Origin: Cordilura impudica | Lineage: Eukaryota > Arthropoda > Insecta > Diptera > Scathophagidae | Direction: 5' to 3' | Assembly (NCBI GenBank): GCA_963682025.1 | Contig: OY821521.1 | Location: forward strand, 166,777,961-166,841,960 | DNA: 64,000 nucleotides | Shown: positions 1-9,680 of the stretch, piece by piece | Position numbering within the stretch: position 1 is the first letter of the stretch | Layout of the letters: every line of letters starts with the position of its first letter | Made by a program: the position numbers and the translations under genes | The notes under the pieces: model-generated | What the model saw: the letters and a program-made list of their open reading frames with translations, nothing else | Database searches by the model: none | Told to the model about the DNA's origin: nothing

Positions 1-187
1 TGGGATATCTATCAAAATAAATGTTTTGTAACTCAAGACAACGGTTTTTCAATTTTTCACAAATGAACTATTTTGAATTTTTTCCTATTTGTGTGAAAAA
101 CCTTAGAAATAAAACTTATACTGAGAAACTAGACAAATTAACCTTTCAGAAGGTATGTAACATACCTTCATAACATAACAGAAGAGA

Positions 188-1430
188 ATGGTTCTCTGTA
201 ACCTGAAAGAGTTATTTGCAACATTTCAATCTGAACACGAGGATGTTAAAATTGGCTTCACGAAATTTACCCAAATGAGGCCAAAACATTGCGTTTTGGC
301 AGGAAGCAGCGGTACTCACACAGTATGCATTTGCATTTACCATGAAAATGTTAAACTGATGTTGAAGGAAATCAACTTAAAGTATTTAGCAGATGATTCG
401 GCAGAAGATTTACACGATTACCGCGATTGCCTTAAATTGACTATGTGTCCTAATGCAACAACTTCTTGCTACTTAGGTGAATGTACCAATTACCCGAAAA
501 CAACATTCATCAAAGAAAATGTAATCTACTCTTTAGATCGAGTATAGAGGAGGTCAAATTTGATTCTTGGATTCAGACTGACAGATGCACATTGAAAACA
601 ATCATTTTAAATGTGGATGATTTTGTGGAAGAAATGTGTACAGGATTGCTAAACTTGAGAACCCATGACTTTTTAGTCAAAGAGCAATGGTCATTCTTCA
701 ACGATTTGAAGATACATTTGAAGTCTGGTGAATTCGTTATACATATGTTCTTCAGGATGCCATACAAGCATTCCACTTCAATAACGACCAAGCAACTATA
801 TTTACAATAGTTATTTACTACATGAAAGATGAAAAACTGGAACACAAAAGTATGGCAATCATATCCGACGATTTAAAACATGATACCGTTGCAGTTTATG
901 AGTACCAGAAGATAATACTAAAATTTCTAAAATCTAAATTTACAGTAAAGAAGGTATACTACGTTTCGGACGGAGCTTGTCAACATTTTAAAAACAAAAG
1001 TAGCTTCGCAAATCTTATGGCTCATGAAAAAGATTTTGGAATGCCAGCTGAGTGGCATTTTCATTCTACTGCTCATCGTAAAGGAGCATATGATGGTATT
1101 GGGGCAAACCTTAAAAGAAATGCAGCGAAGTATAGCCTCCAGTGCTCTCATCAAGATCGCATCTTAGATGCGACTGCTTTGTTCCATTGGACAAAGAATT
1201 ATTGTAAAGAAACTAAAATAGTTTTTAGTAGCAAAGAGGATTATGAGAAAACATTGAAAACACTAAAGAGCAGATCCGATGCTGCGATAACAATCGATGG
1301 CACCGCTCAATACAATGCTTTTATACCGCTTGTCGATGGAAGACTCGAGATGAAAAAGTTTTCTGCCTCTACTCTATGCAATTTCTTTCAAAAGTCAAAA
1401 AAAAAAAACACCAGCGAAATCAACAGCTGA
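188..1430 (+). pseudogene. Broken transposon-encoded protein of an uncharacterised arthropod family
   Basis: Three reading frames in different phases (188-547, about 545-810, 822-1430) together give one protein of roughly 400 residues broken by at least two frameshifts. Recognisable blocks are RPKHCVLAGSSGTHTVC near the N-terminus, then ISDDLKHDTVAVY, YVSDGACQHFKNK, and EWHFHSTAHRKGAYDGIGAN. I recall the order 'HDT ... SDG.. QFKN ... F.TSHGKG.DG.GG..K' from uncharacterised proteins repeated in many arthropod and cnidarian genomes; that is from memory, not a search. The conserved Asp residues in SDD, SDGA and YDG could be DDE/D catalytic candidates, which is inference. The enclosing long inverted repeats say it is a transposase. 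The frameshifts make it non-functional here. Confidence 0.65.
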
Positions 1431-1561
1431 ACCTAGTAACGCCAAGAAAGGATTGGCTAAAAAAGCAGCAAATAAATTCGACAAATAAGCTGGATGAAAG
1501 ATTGGATTTTTAAAAAGTGACAAAACTTAAATACTTCATCAGCTACAATAAATTAACTATA

Positions 1562-2344
1562 AACAAGTAAGAAAATTATAGTCGGTCTAGACCGACTATA
1601 CGATACCCTATACCATGCGTTTAGAAACCCTATCTCTTAGGCCCAACTAACTGGACATTGAAAATAAGCAAAAACCAAATTTGAGTGGGATTTTTATTAA
1701 TTTTTTTGGCTGCAGATATGAAAAAGTTCATATCGGATGCTTTATCTATAAAGGGACTAGGTCCAAAAATGGACCGATCCTGATCATGTTTGGTAAAGTC
1801 TATTGTATTTTGCAAAAATATGTACAAACAAAATTTGAGAAGAATCAGTGCAATATTTTTGTTTTTTAATAGATTTAAGTGAAGATCGGGAAGCAGCTCT
1901 ATATAGGGTCAAAGGAATCATTTTTGGACTACTCATTAGTGGATGTAATGAACGCATACAAACCCAATTTGAGTAAGATCTATATGACAATTTGGATCTT
2001 ATGGCAATTTATGTCGATTTCATATGGGTAATTTGTATGGGGGCTAGGTCTGAACATGGACCGATTCTCGCCAATTTCAATAGCGTTCATCCCATGGCCG
2101 ATAAAAGCTTATATACCAAATTTCATCAAAATATATTCATATTTGCGACCTGCAGTTTGATTACAAGCTTTACATGGACACACAGACGGACGGACGGACG
2201 GACGGACATTGTTAAATCAACTCAGAAAGTGATTCTGATTCGATCGGTATAATTAAAGATGGGTCTAGGTCAAATATTTTTGGTTGTTACAAACAGCAGC
2301 ACAAAGTCATTATACCTAAACCACATAGTGGTATAGGGTATAAA
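1562..2344 (-). mobile_element. INE/DINE-1-like element, family A copy 1
   Basis: Reads on the minus strand from a head TATACCCTATACCAC...GTGG, through a (GTCC)n microsatellite (2184-2208 on plus as CGGA repeats), to a terminal palindrome TAGTCGGTCTAGACCGACTA (core of 1577-1600) and the end CTTACTTGTTT. This layout, GTCY microsatellite plus subterminal palindrome plus CTTACTTGTTT, matches the Drosophila DINE-1/INE-1 (mini-me) group, considered non-autonomous Helitron/Helentron relatives. It sits inside the long-TIR transposon, downstream of its coding part, so it inserted later. A full second copy lies at 21861-22586. No coding capacity. Confidence 0.75.
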
Positions 2345-2984
2345 TAGTTATGATATGAATGGATCTAATGTTTTAAGATTAAATTTTATTAAATAATTTA
2401 TCTATTTATTTTTATTATAATTATATATTAATTTAATTATTATTACAAATAAATAAAAAAAATAATTGTTCAACATTTCTATAGAAAAAAAGTGATTTTT
2501 TCCTGAGGTTAACATATTGTGGGTATTACAGTATTGAGGGTATGAAATTTTAGTTAGGCATGTTACATACCTTCGGAAAGGTTAATTTGTCTAGTTTCTC
2601 AATATAAGTTTTATTTGTAAGGTTTTTCACACAAATAGGAAAAAATTCAAAATAGTTCATTTGTGAAAAATTGAAAAACCGTTGTCTTGAGTTACAAAAC
2701 ATTTATTTTGATAGCTATCCCACTCCCATCCCACTAAGCGACCAAAAAGCTCTTAAAGGAAAAATCCTAAGCTTTCTTAAGAAAAAAAATGCCCTTTTTG
2801 AAAAAGGCAAAAAATGCTTTAATTTAGCAAAAAAAAAAAGCCAAAAAAAATTTTTTTTTTTAAGTATTTTTTTCCGAAATATTGAAGAAATAGCTATCTA
2901 AACTATTTGGGAGAAAATTTTCTAAGAACAATAGGTAATAAGTTACATTGATGAGAAAAAACACCTGTTTGGCCAAAATGTCAA

Positions 2985-3645
2985 ATTTTGATCCCCTCTA
3001 ATTCAGAGAGACCTTGACCGATCTTGTTGAAAAATTGTGCCTGAACAACTATCCAATAGGGCTAACCTTGGTGCAAATTTCATCCCGATCGGAAGACATC
3101 GGTTTCAAAAGTTGGTGCACTTGACATGAAGTCCCCCATATATAAATATCATATTTTTCTTTTTTTTTTTTTACTTTTTCAGAGATTTTCCTGGACCTGT
3201 TCCACCGATTTTGATGATTTTTTGAAATAGAAATCTTTCCACGAGTTTGATGAATCATCCTCACTAAAAATGATGACCCTAGCTATCGTATTGAGGGCGT
3301 GATCGTGACAAGAACAACATAGAAAATTATATTTTTTCAAGGCTTTTTTTTAGTTCTTCATTCAAATCTCGGGCCCTAATCGACCGATTTGGACGATTTT
3401 AAATAGCAAACTTCTCAGGATTTTAATGAATCATTTTTTATATCAACGAGCACCCCACCTACTCGATTGATGCCGTCATCGTGATTTCCACAGACGGACA
3501 GATGGACATCGCTATATCAACTCCGGTTGTTATAAGGAAAACAAATATATATATTTTATGGGGACCAAATTTTTTTTTCTAATTATTACAAACGGAATGA
3601 CAAACTTATATATACCCTCTGCACACTGGAGTGGAGAGTAAATTG
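2985..3645 (-). mobile_element. INE-like element, family B copy 1
   Basis: The minus strand begins with the head TACCCTCTGCACACTGGAGT in inverted form (3611-3630), followed by a GTCY-type stretch (plus strand ACAGACGGACAGATGGACAT), and blocks ending ATCGACCGATTTGGACGATT and CCTGGACCTGTTCCACCGAT. The same blocks occur in opposite orientation at 8187-8635. Upstream bases 2723-2984 are A/T-rich with no recognisable feature. No coding capacity. Confidence 0.65.
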
Positions 3646-4110
3646 AAAGATATGATGTTTCTATATTGTTGTTGTTGTTATTCTAAATGTTATATTGTTG
3701 TCATAGTTGGACTTGTTGTTTTAGTGGTCGTTGTGGAAACGATATAATAAAAAGTAACCCTTTGTACATATTTATTTTCAAATCTGGTAGAAAAATTTAA
3801 AAGTTTCTACTGTTTTGGCATCACTAAAAAATTTGTTATATCATTTTTATTATCGCTATGAGCCTGCCTGCAAAGTTTCAGATCAATTGAGTCACGGGAA
3901 AGGGGTTAAAAATCGATCCAAAATTTTGTCGACAAGCAGAGAAGCAGACACTACGAGTTAATATAAAGGGAGTAAATATTCACCAACATCTAAAGCAAAT
4001 AATGCTAAACAACCTATTTGTTAATAAAGAAAACAATGTAAATTTACCAAAACAGAAAAAAAAATTATGTGTTAATTTATTTAAAGAAAAACACAACAAT
4101 ATATACATAT
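3646..4110 (+). repeat. Interspersed repeat segment shared with 8636-9070
   Basis: Starts TGATGTTTCTATATTGTTGT and continues past GGTCGTTGTGG, TTTGGCATCACTAAAAAA and CACTACGAGTTAATATAAAG. The same series, in the same orientation, follows the inverted family B element at 8636. The homology resumes at 5605-5710, matching 9085-9185, so 4111-5604 is extra DNA in this copy. It was probably one larger element that received MITEs. Confidence 0.6.
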
Positions 4111-4124
4111 ACATACATACATAC

Positions 4125-4490
4125 ATATCGCACCTGTACCTCTAAAGTGAGTCAACTCAAAATTTACAAATATTCCGTAGAGGCAAAAAACGGTTTTTTT
4201 AATATTGACTATAAAATTTAAAAACAGTTGTTTGATTGTAAAGAATTGCGAATAATATGTATACAACAGTAGTTGTTTTTGCGATATTTTCAGTGATCAG
4301 CAAAAATAACAATTCTTTTCTGTGGAACTCAAAATATGTGTTTTTATTGGATTCTAAAGAAGCTACTCTCATAAAAAATCGATGTAAGATTTTTACAGTG
4401 GATATATATGACCACTGTGTATCGTTTTCTTGCAAAAAGTAAAAATTGAAAATTTTGAGTTGACTCACTTTAGAGGCACAGGTGCGATAT
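4125..4490. mobile_element. MITE with ~40-bp terminal inverted repeats
   Basis: The left end ATATCGCACCTGTACCTCTA and the right end (inverted ATATCGCACCTGTGCCTCTA) are inverted repeats continuing through AAGTGAGTCAACTCAAAATT, with one mismatch in about 40 bp. The interior is AT-rich with no credible coding. Length is 366 bp. TA-flanked ends would fit a Tc1/mariner-type MITE, but the exact boundary is uncertain. Confidence 0.75.
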
Positions 4491-4546
4491 ATTAAATAAA
4501 AAAATATACAAATAATAAATATCAATATTCTGGGATTTTTATAACG

Positions 4547-5010
4547 CGGTGTCTCGTCTAGCTGTAATTCATGGCAATGTTCAAGTCAGAGAAATATAAT
4601 AACGTCAAAACGCGAAGTGGTCAAATTATGTTTAGACATTTCATTTCCAAAATGTCTTTGAACTGTAAACACTTAAATTTGTGTACAATTCCCTCCCACT
4701 CTTTTTTTTAAATCCGTTTTTTATAGTTTTCACTTTTGTAGTTCCATAAACACTCATATTCGCGATACATATTAATGAAATTATTTATTTGGCTTTTATT
4801 TGATTTAAGTTGCGCCATTTTAAAATACTTAAACGTCAAAATCGAATGAAACTTCAAATTAATGGCAGGGTTTATGGCAGAATTTCTGTCATGGCATAAA
4901 GTTGGATTTTAAAGTGATGACACATGAACATTAGCGGTCTCCACTAACCATTGACTTGTTCATTGCAATGAACTGCAATGAATTGTAGCTATTCGAGACA
5001 CCATGTAACA
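4547..5010. mobile_element. Probable MITE with degenerate inverted repeats
   Basis: GGTGTCTCG near 4550 with AGCTGTAATTCATGGCAATG just inside is mirrored by CAATGAATTGTAGCTATTCG and CGAGACACC near 4977-5006. TAAC occurs beside both ends, which may be part of a target duplication or chance. No coding capacity; superfamily unknown. Confidence 0.5.
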
Positions 5011-5065
5011 TCGCAAATTTTGCAAATATCAAAATACTCTAAATAATATACGTATAATATACATA

Positions 5066-5126
5066 TACATGAAAAGCATTTAGAACATTGCTGAACGCAA
5101 CCGGAACGTCCAATGCTTTTCATGTA
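5066..5126. repeat. Short inverted repeat (15-bp stem)
   Basis: TACATGAAAAGCATT at 5066-5080 is the reverse complement of AATGCTTTTCATGTA at 5112-5126, separated by a 31-base loop. It could be the end of a small mobile element or a chance foldback. No function is inferred. Confidence 0.5.
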
Positions 5127-5399
5127 ACTGAAAACAGCTGACACGTTACGTTACTGTTACGTGTGGTTAAATAAGTCTTAAGTTAGTTCTATCATTATTG
5201 CTTGCTGCCACTAATTGTGAATAACGTTACCCTGTTAAAAATGTAAAGCAAATTTACTGGATTACTTTAAAATTGCAATTAATGTTTTAAATTGTTAAAT
5301 GCATTATTATGATTTATTTCCTGAAATGCGCATATAAAAAGGAAAGTTTGTTAATTATTGAGCATAAATATTATTAAAATAATACTAATGATAATAAAT

Positions 5400-5545
5400 G
5401 TTAACCGTTTCCCCAAAAATGTGCATATATGATAAACTCGGTAACTCTATTTTATAAACACAACAAGAAGTTCATATGCCAAACTTATGGTCATATTTGT
5501 AAAAGAATTATGGAAAAACGTATGGTTTTTGTTTATTATTAAAAA
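5400..5545 (+). repeat. Interspersed repeat, inverted relative to 9555-9680
   Basis: Shares GTAACTCTATTTTATAAA, ATGCCAAACTTATG and CATATTTGTAAAAGAATTAT with the reverse complement of 9555-9680, with scattered mismatches. The pair probably marks the far ends of two copies of one unidentified element in opposite orientation. Confidence 0.55.
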
Positions 5546-5711
5546 AGTAATATTTATTTATTAGCAAAAAAAAAAGTAATATAAAATACATTGATGTTGA
5601 TTTTGTAGTATCTTGCTGTTGTATTTTTAGTGTGTAAGATTTACATATACATACATAAAAAAATTAAATAATAAAATAATATACATACATATATTCTATA
5701 TATGTATATTG

Positions 5712-6397
5712 GGGCGGGTCGATTTAAAAATCGCCCAAGTGACAAGGAAAATCGTATTCTAGAGATCAAAATAAGAAACTTTGTCCAAGGAATTACACCT
5801 TTAAAACGAATTCTGATGTCCCGACTTTTGAACTGTCTGTCTGTCTGTCTCACTTTGACGCATTTAGAGTGCCCCAATTGAGTCCAAATGTATGATCGAC
5901 CCCCACTAACTTTAGAGTGCCGAACCACCCATGTCAGTGGCACACTCCCTGGAACCCCCTGGGGGGTTCCCCATACAAACATTTCAAAAAATTACCATTT
6001 TTGTTTAGAATTGGGCTGACTATGTTTGATTTAATATTAAAATTTAAAATCATACGTATACGTATCTTCTACTCTGCTAATAAATAATCAAACGCCTTGA
6101 CTTTGTCATGTTATTCAAAAAGATCGATTGGATGAGGGTAAATAACTTTTAGATCACTCCGTGACTATGCGTGACTCTGCGTGATTACCCCAAAATTAAT
6201 CTGTATTCACAACAAGACTATGGGCCAAGGGGGAATGGGGTTGTCCCATGGCAGACAGACAGACAGGTCAAAAGCCGGGACATCAGAATTCGTTTTAGAG
6301 GTATGTTTCCTTGGGCAAAGTTTCTGATTTGATCCCTATAATATGATTTTCCTTGTCACTTGAGCGATTTTTTGCCTCCCTACAAATCGACCCGCCC
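5712..6397. mobile_element. Inverted-repeat element with GTCT/GACA arms
   Basis: GGGCGGGTCGATTT at the left end and AAATCGACCCGCCC at the right end are perfect mirror images. Homology continues about 140 bp inward through AAGTGACAAGGAAAATC and CAGAATTCGTTTTA-type blocks to a GTCTGTCTGTCTGTC run (left) and GACAGACAGACAG (right). The centre carries one unit of the CGTGAC minisatellite that is amplified at 7480-8160 and 55140-55695. No coding capacity; superfamily unassigned. Confidence 0.75.
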
Positions 6398-7479
6398 TAG
6401 TAATTATGTTTTTATTAATTCTCAATATTACATTAATTTTCGAAAGGATTGAGTTTACAATTTGGCTTCGATTTTCTTCAGTAATTATGTGTTCCAATGC
6501 TAATAGCTCTTCTACTGATTGAATAGGGAAGTCTTGTAAATTTTGGATTTTCGAATTATGATTGAAATGATGATTTCAGTGCAGTTATTTCATTGGCATC
6601 ACAAGGCATCATTAAACAGTTGGAATTCATTTAATTGAATTTTTTTTACATCAGCTATTCCCATATGAATTTTTCTATTAAGACTATATTGTTGTTGTAA
6701 CAAAGCTGCAAAGTGAATTTAAAATAGTTTTATGGATTTGTAAACTCTATTTATAGCAATGATTGGACCCAATTTTTAAATTTAAATATTCAACAAAATT
6801 TTTACTATAAACTTTCATTTTATCTCTAAGAATGGAGGATATTTGAATTAAGCAATCTCATATTAGAAATTTATTTAATCACTCAATTACTGAGTTAAGA
6901 ACAAATGGTTAAGGAAAAAAAAACACCTGGAACTAAATATTTCTTCATTAAATATTTTTGTTGTTAATAACTTTTCTTAATCTTTAAAAAATACTGAATT
7001 TTCATACTCTAATGACTTTTTATCTGGTACTATTTTATTTCGTTCAGAATTTTCTGCATTTTGTTGAAGAGGATTATTTATGTGAGTTTTTTTTTTATAT
7101 GAACTCTATTAACTTCTTCAGGTTGCATATCTCTTATTTTTTGAATACTCGACAATGTTGAAAATAATTATCCTTAGAATTAAAAAAAAAAATATGGAAT
7201 TTTGTCGATCAATTTGCTACAATATCTATTAAGATATAGTCGTACTAATCATATATGATATCTAAATTAATTCTGTATTTGACAAATTATATCAGACAAC
7301 AGTTTAAAATCTATAATTAATATGTATGCTGTTAAATGTAGATAGCACTTTTTGAATATAAGCGCTCGATATGTTTAGTAAGTTCTTTTATTTGCTGCAA
7401 TAAATTTGTTTTTTGAATGTAAAGCACTTCTTAAATAATCTAACCTATAAAAACAATGTTTTTATTAAAACTCTTTCTT
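6398..7479. other. AT-rich stretch, nothing recognised
   Basis: About 1.1 kb of AT-rich sequence with homopolymer runs and no credible reading frame on either strand. No inverted repeats or known transposon motifs were recognised. Confidence 0.5.
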
Positions 7480-8160
7480 TCCTTATGCTTATGAGTCCTG
7501 AATCTCTCCGTGATTGCGTGACTTTGCGTGACTATTTTAAAATTAATCTGTGGTCACAGCAAGTCTATGGACCAAGTTTCAGATGGATTAAATGAGGGAA
7601 ATGACATTTAGATCACTCCGTGACTGTGCGTGACCATGCATGACTGTGCGTGACTACCCCAAAATTAATCTATAGTCACAACAAGACTATGGACCAAGTT
7701 TCAGATCGATCGGTTGAAGGAAACTGACATTTAGATCACTCCGTGACTGTGCGTGACTATGCGTGACTGTGCGCGACTATGTCAAAGTTAATTTTTTTTC
7801 ACGTCAAGTCTATCGATCAAGTTTCAGATCGATCGGATAAGGGGAAATGGGTTTTACATCACTACGTGACTGCGCGTGACCATGCGTGACTGTGCGTGAC
7901 TAAGTCAAAGTTAATCTTTTTCTCACAGCAAGTGTATGGACTCAGTATGGAGTCAGTTGGATCGGATGACGAAAATGATATTCAGATCACCCCGTGACTG
8001 CGCGTGACTATGCGTGACTGTGCGTGACTACCCCAAAAATAATCTTTAGTCACAACAAGACTATGGACCAAGTTTAAGATCAATTGGATGAGGCGGAATG
8101 GGGTCCACCCACGACAGACAGACAGAGAGTATGAGTTAAAAGAAAGAGTTTAATAAAAAG
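7480..8160 (+). repeat. ~121-128-bp minisatellite (CGTGAC family), about five units
   Basis: Units start near 7497, 7614, 7735, 7858 and 7986. Each contains ATCACTCCGTGACTGTGCGT with further GCGTGACTATG copies, then CCCCAAAATTAATCT, CACAACAAGACTATGGACCA and GTTTCAGATCGATCGGATGA. So there is a ~10-bp internal repeat (GCGTGACTRT) within a ~123-bp unit. The array ends in ACGACAGACAGACAGAGAGT. The same design recurs at 55140-55695. Confidence 0.8.
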
Positions 8161-8186
8161 AGGTACTTTTTTAATGAAAGTTGCTT

Positions 8187-8635
8187 TTTATACCCTCCAC
8201 TCCAGTGTGCAGAGGGTATATATAAGTTTGTCATTTCGTTTGTAATATTTAGAAAAAAATTTTGGACCCCATAAAATATACATATTTGTGATCCTTATAA
8301 CATCCGGAGTTGATATAGCGATGTCCGTCTGTCCGTCTGTGGAAATCACGATGACGGCATCAATCGGGCAGCTAGGGTGCTCGTTGGCATAAAAAATGAT
8401 TCATTAACATGCTGAAAAGTTTCATATTTAAAATCATCTAAATCGGTCGATTAGGGCCCGAGATTTGAATGAAGAACTAAAAAAAGTCGAAAAAATATAA
8501 ATTTCTATGTTGTTCTTGTCACGATCACGCCCTCAACAGGAAAGCTAGGGTGGTAAGATTGGAAGATTTCTACTTCAAAAATCATTAAAATCGGTGGAAC
8601 AGGTCCAGGGAAATCTCTGAAAAAGTAAAAAAAAA
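8187..8635 (+). mobile_element. INE-like element, family B copy 2 (head-first)
   Basis: Begins TATACCCTCCACTCCAGTGT, with the mirrored GCAGAGGGTATATATAAG forming a subterminal hairpin, then GATGTCCGTCTGTCCGTCTG (GTCY microsatellite) and GGTGGAACAGGTCCAGG near the end. It is the inverse of 2985-3645, yet it is followed by the same right-flank sequence. A DINE-type tail is present at 11386-11443 in the same orientation and could belong to this element if 8636-11385 is interior or inserted DNA. Confidence 0.65.
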
Positions 8636-9185
8636 AATTAAAAACATGATGTTTCCATATTGTTCTTGTTGTTATTCTAAATGTTGCATTGTTGTCATAG
8701 CTGGACTTGTTGTTTTTGTGGTCGTTGTGGTAATAATATAATAAAAATAAACCCTTTGTACATTTTTTATCAACTCTGGTAGAAAAATTTAAAAGTTTCC
8801 ATTGTTTTGGCATCACTAAAAAAATTTGTTAGATCATTTCTGTCATTGCCACGAGCCTGCCTGCAAAATTTCAGATCGATTGGGTTACGGGAAAGTGGTT
8901 ATAATCGATCCAAAATTTGTTCGACAAGCAGACACTACGAGTTAATATAAAGGGAGTAAAAATTCACCAACATTTAAAGCAAATAATGCTAAAATACCTA
9001 GTTGTTAATAAAAAAAACAGTGAAAATTTAGCAAAAAAAATTTATGGATTAATTTATTTAAAGAGAAAAACACAAAAATAACGTTTGCTGTTGTATTTTT
9101 TGTATGTAATATTTACATATGTGTACATACACATATTAAATAATACAAATAATTTACATATATTCTATATATGTATGTATGTTTA
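8636..9185 (+). repeat. Interspersed repeat segment shared with 3646-4110 and 5605-5710
   Basis: Direct-orientation copy of the segment after family B copy 1, including ACCCTTTGTACATTTTTTAT, CATCACTAAAAAA and CACTACGAGTTAATATAAAG. It then joins directly to TTGCTGTTGTATTTTTTGTA, which in the first copy lies 1.5 kb further on. This copy therefore represents the state before the MITE-bearing insertion. Confidence 0.6.
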
Positions 9186-9296
9186 TCCATAGTAACAGCA
9201 TGTTAGAAATAAATCGGTATATTATTTTATTTACATGAAATTCTCCAATATTTTGTTGTGGGGAAAATACATTTCTTTTGCATTAACAGAGTGTCA

Positions 9297-9533
9297 CTTC
9301 ATTTTGCTCAGCGTGACTATGCCGCAGTAGATGGCGCCACAATTTTTGTTCTAATTAGCTTTGTAATAGTTATTTCTATTTTAACATGAATGTCAACATT
9401 TTCAATTAGATATCAAACTTCATTTCGCTCAGTGTTGCTATGCCACAGTAGATGGCGCCTCAATTTTTGTTCTAATTAGCTTTGCAATAGTTATATCTAT
9501 TTTAACATGTTACTATTTTCAACTAGATATCAT
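9297..9533 (+). repeat. Tandem duplication of a ~120-bp unit
   Basis: Unit 1 (9297-9415) and unit 2 (9418-9533) both read CTTCATTTYGCTCAG, GCAGTAGATGGCGCC or its one-base variant, AATTTTTGTTCTAATTAGCT and ATTTTAACATG. They differ at scattered positions. No coding is evident. Confidence 0.8.
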
Positions 9534-9554
9534 ACAGAACAATGTTAAGAGTAT

Positions 9555-9680
9555 ACACGGGCTGGTCTTTTATTTCATACGTTTTTTCATTATTCTTTTA
9601 CAAATATGAACATAAGTTTGGCATGTTAACTTTTTGTTGTCTTTATAAAATAGAGTTAACGAGTTCATCAATGAGTTTTT
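9555..9680 (-). repeat. Inverted partner of 5400-5545
   Basis: CATACGTTTTTTCATTATTC through AAAATAGAGTTAACGAGTTC is the reverse complement, with mismatches, of 5400-5545. Confidence 0.55.

Larger units (their letters stand above)
1..2722. mobile_element. Defective DNA transposon with ~163-bp terminal inverted repeats
   Basis: Bases 1-165 reappear inverted at 2560-2722 with few mismatches: the left end runs inward from TATCAAAATAAATG to AAGGTATGTAACA, and the right end mirrors it. Between them lies a broken transposase-like reading frame (188-1430) and a later INE insertion (1562-2344). The right end reads ...CTATCCCA; the left boundary coincides with the window start, so the target-site duplication cannot be checked. 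The superfamily is not identified. Long TIRs and a DDE-like protein suggest a cut-and-paste element. Confidence 0.8.

Noticed and set aside
188..1430. Host gene with three exons
   Set aside because: No splice sites at the frame changes, and the region is enclosed by long terminal inverted repeats, so it is a broken transposase.
5641..5982. 113-codon minus-strand frame
   Set aside because: It lies over an inverted-repeat element with a GTCT microsatellite; composition is not gene-like and there is no family match.
7480..8160. CRISPR-like regular repeats
   Set aside because: The repeats are contiguous with no unique spacers, and the genome is eukaryotic; this is a minisatellite.
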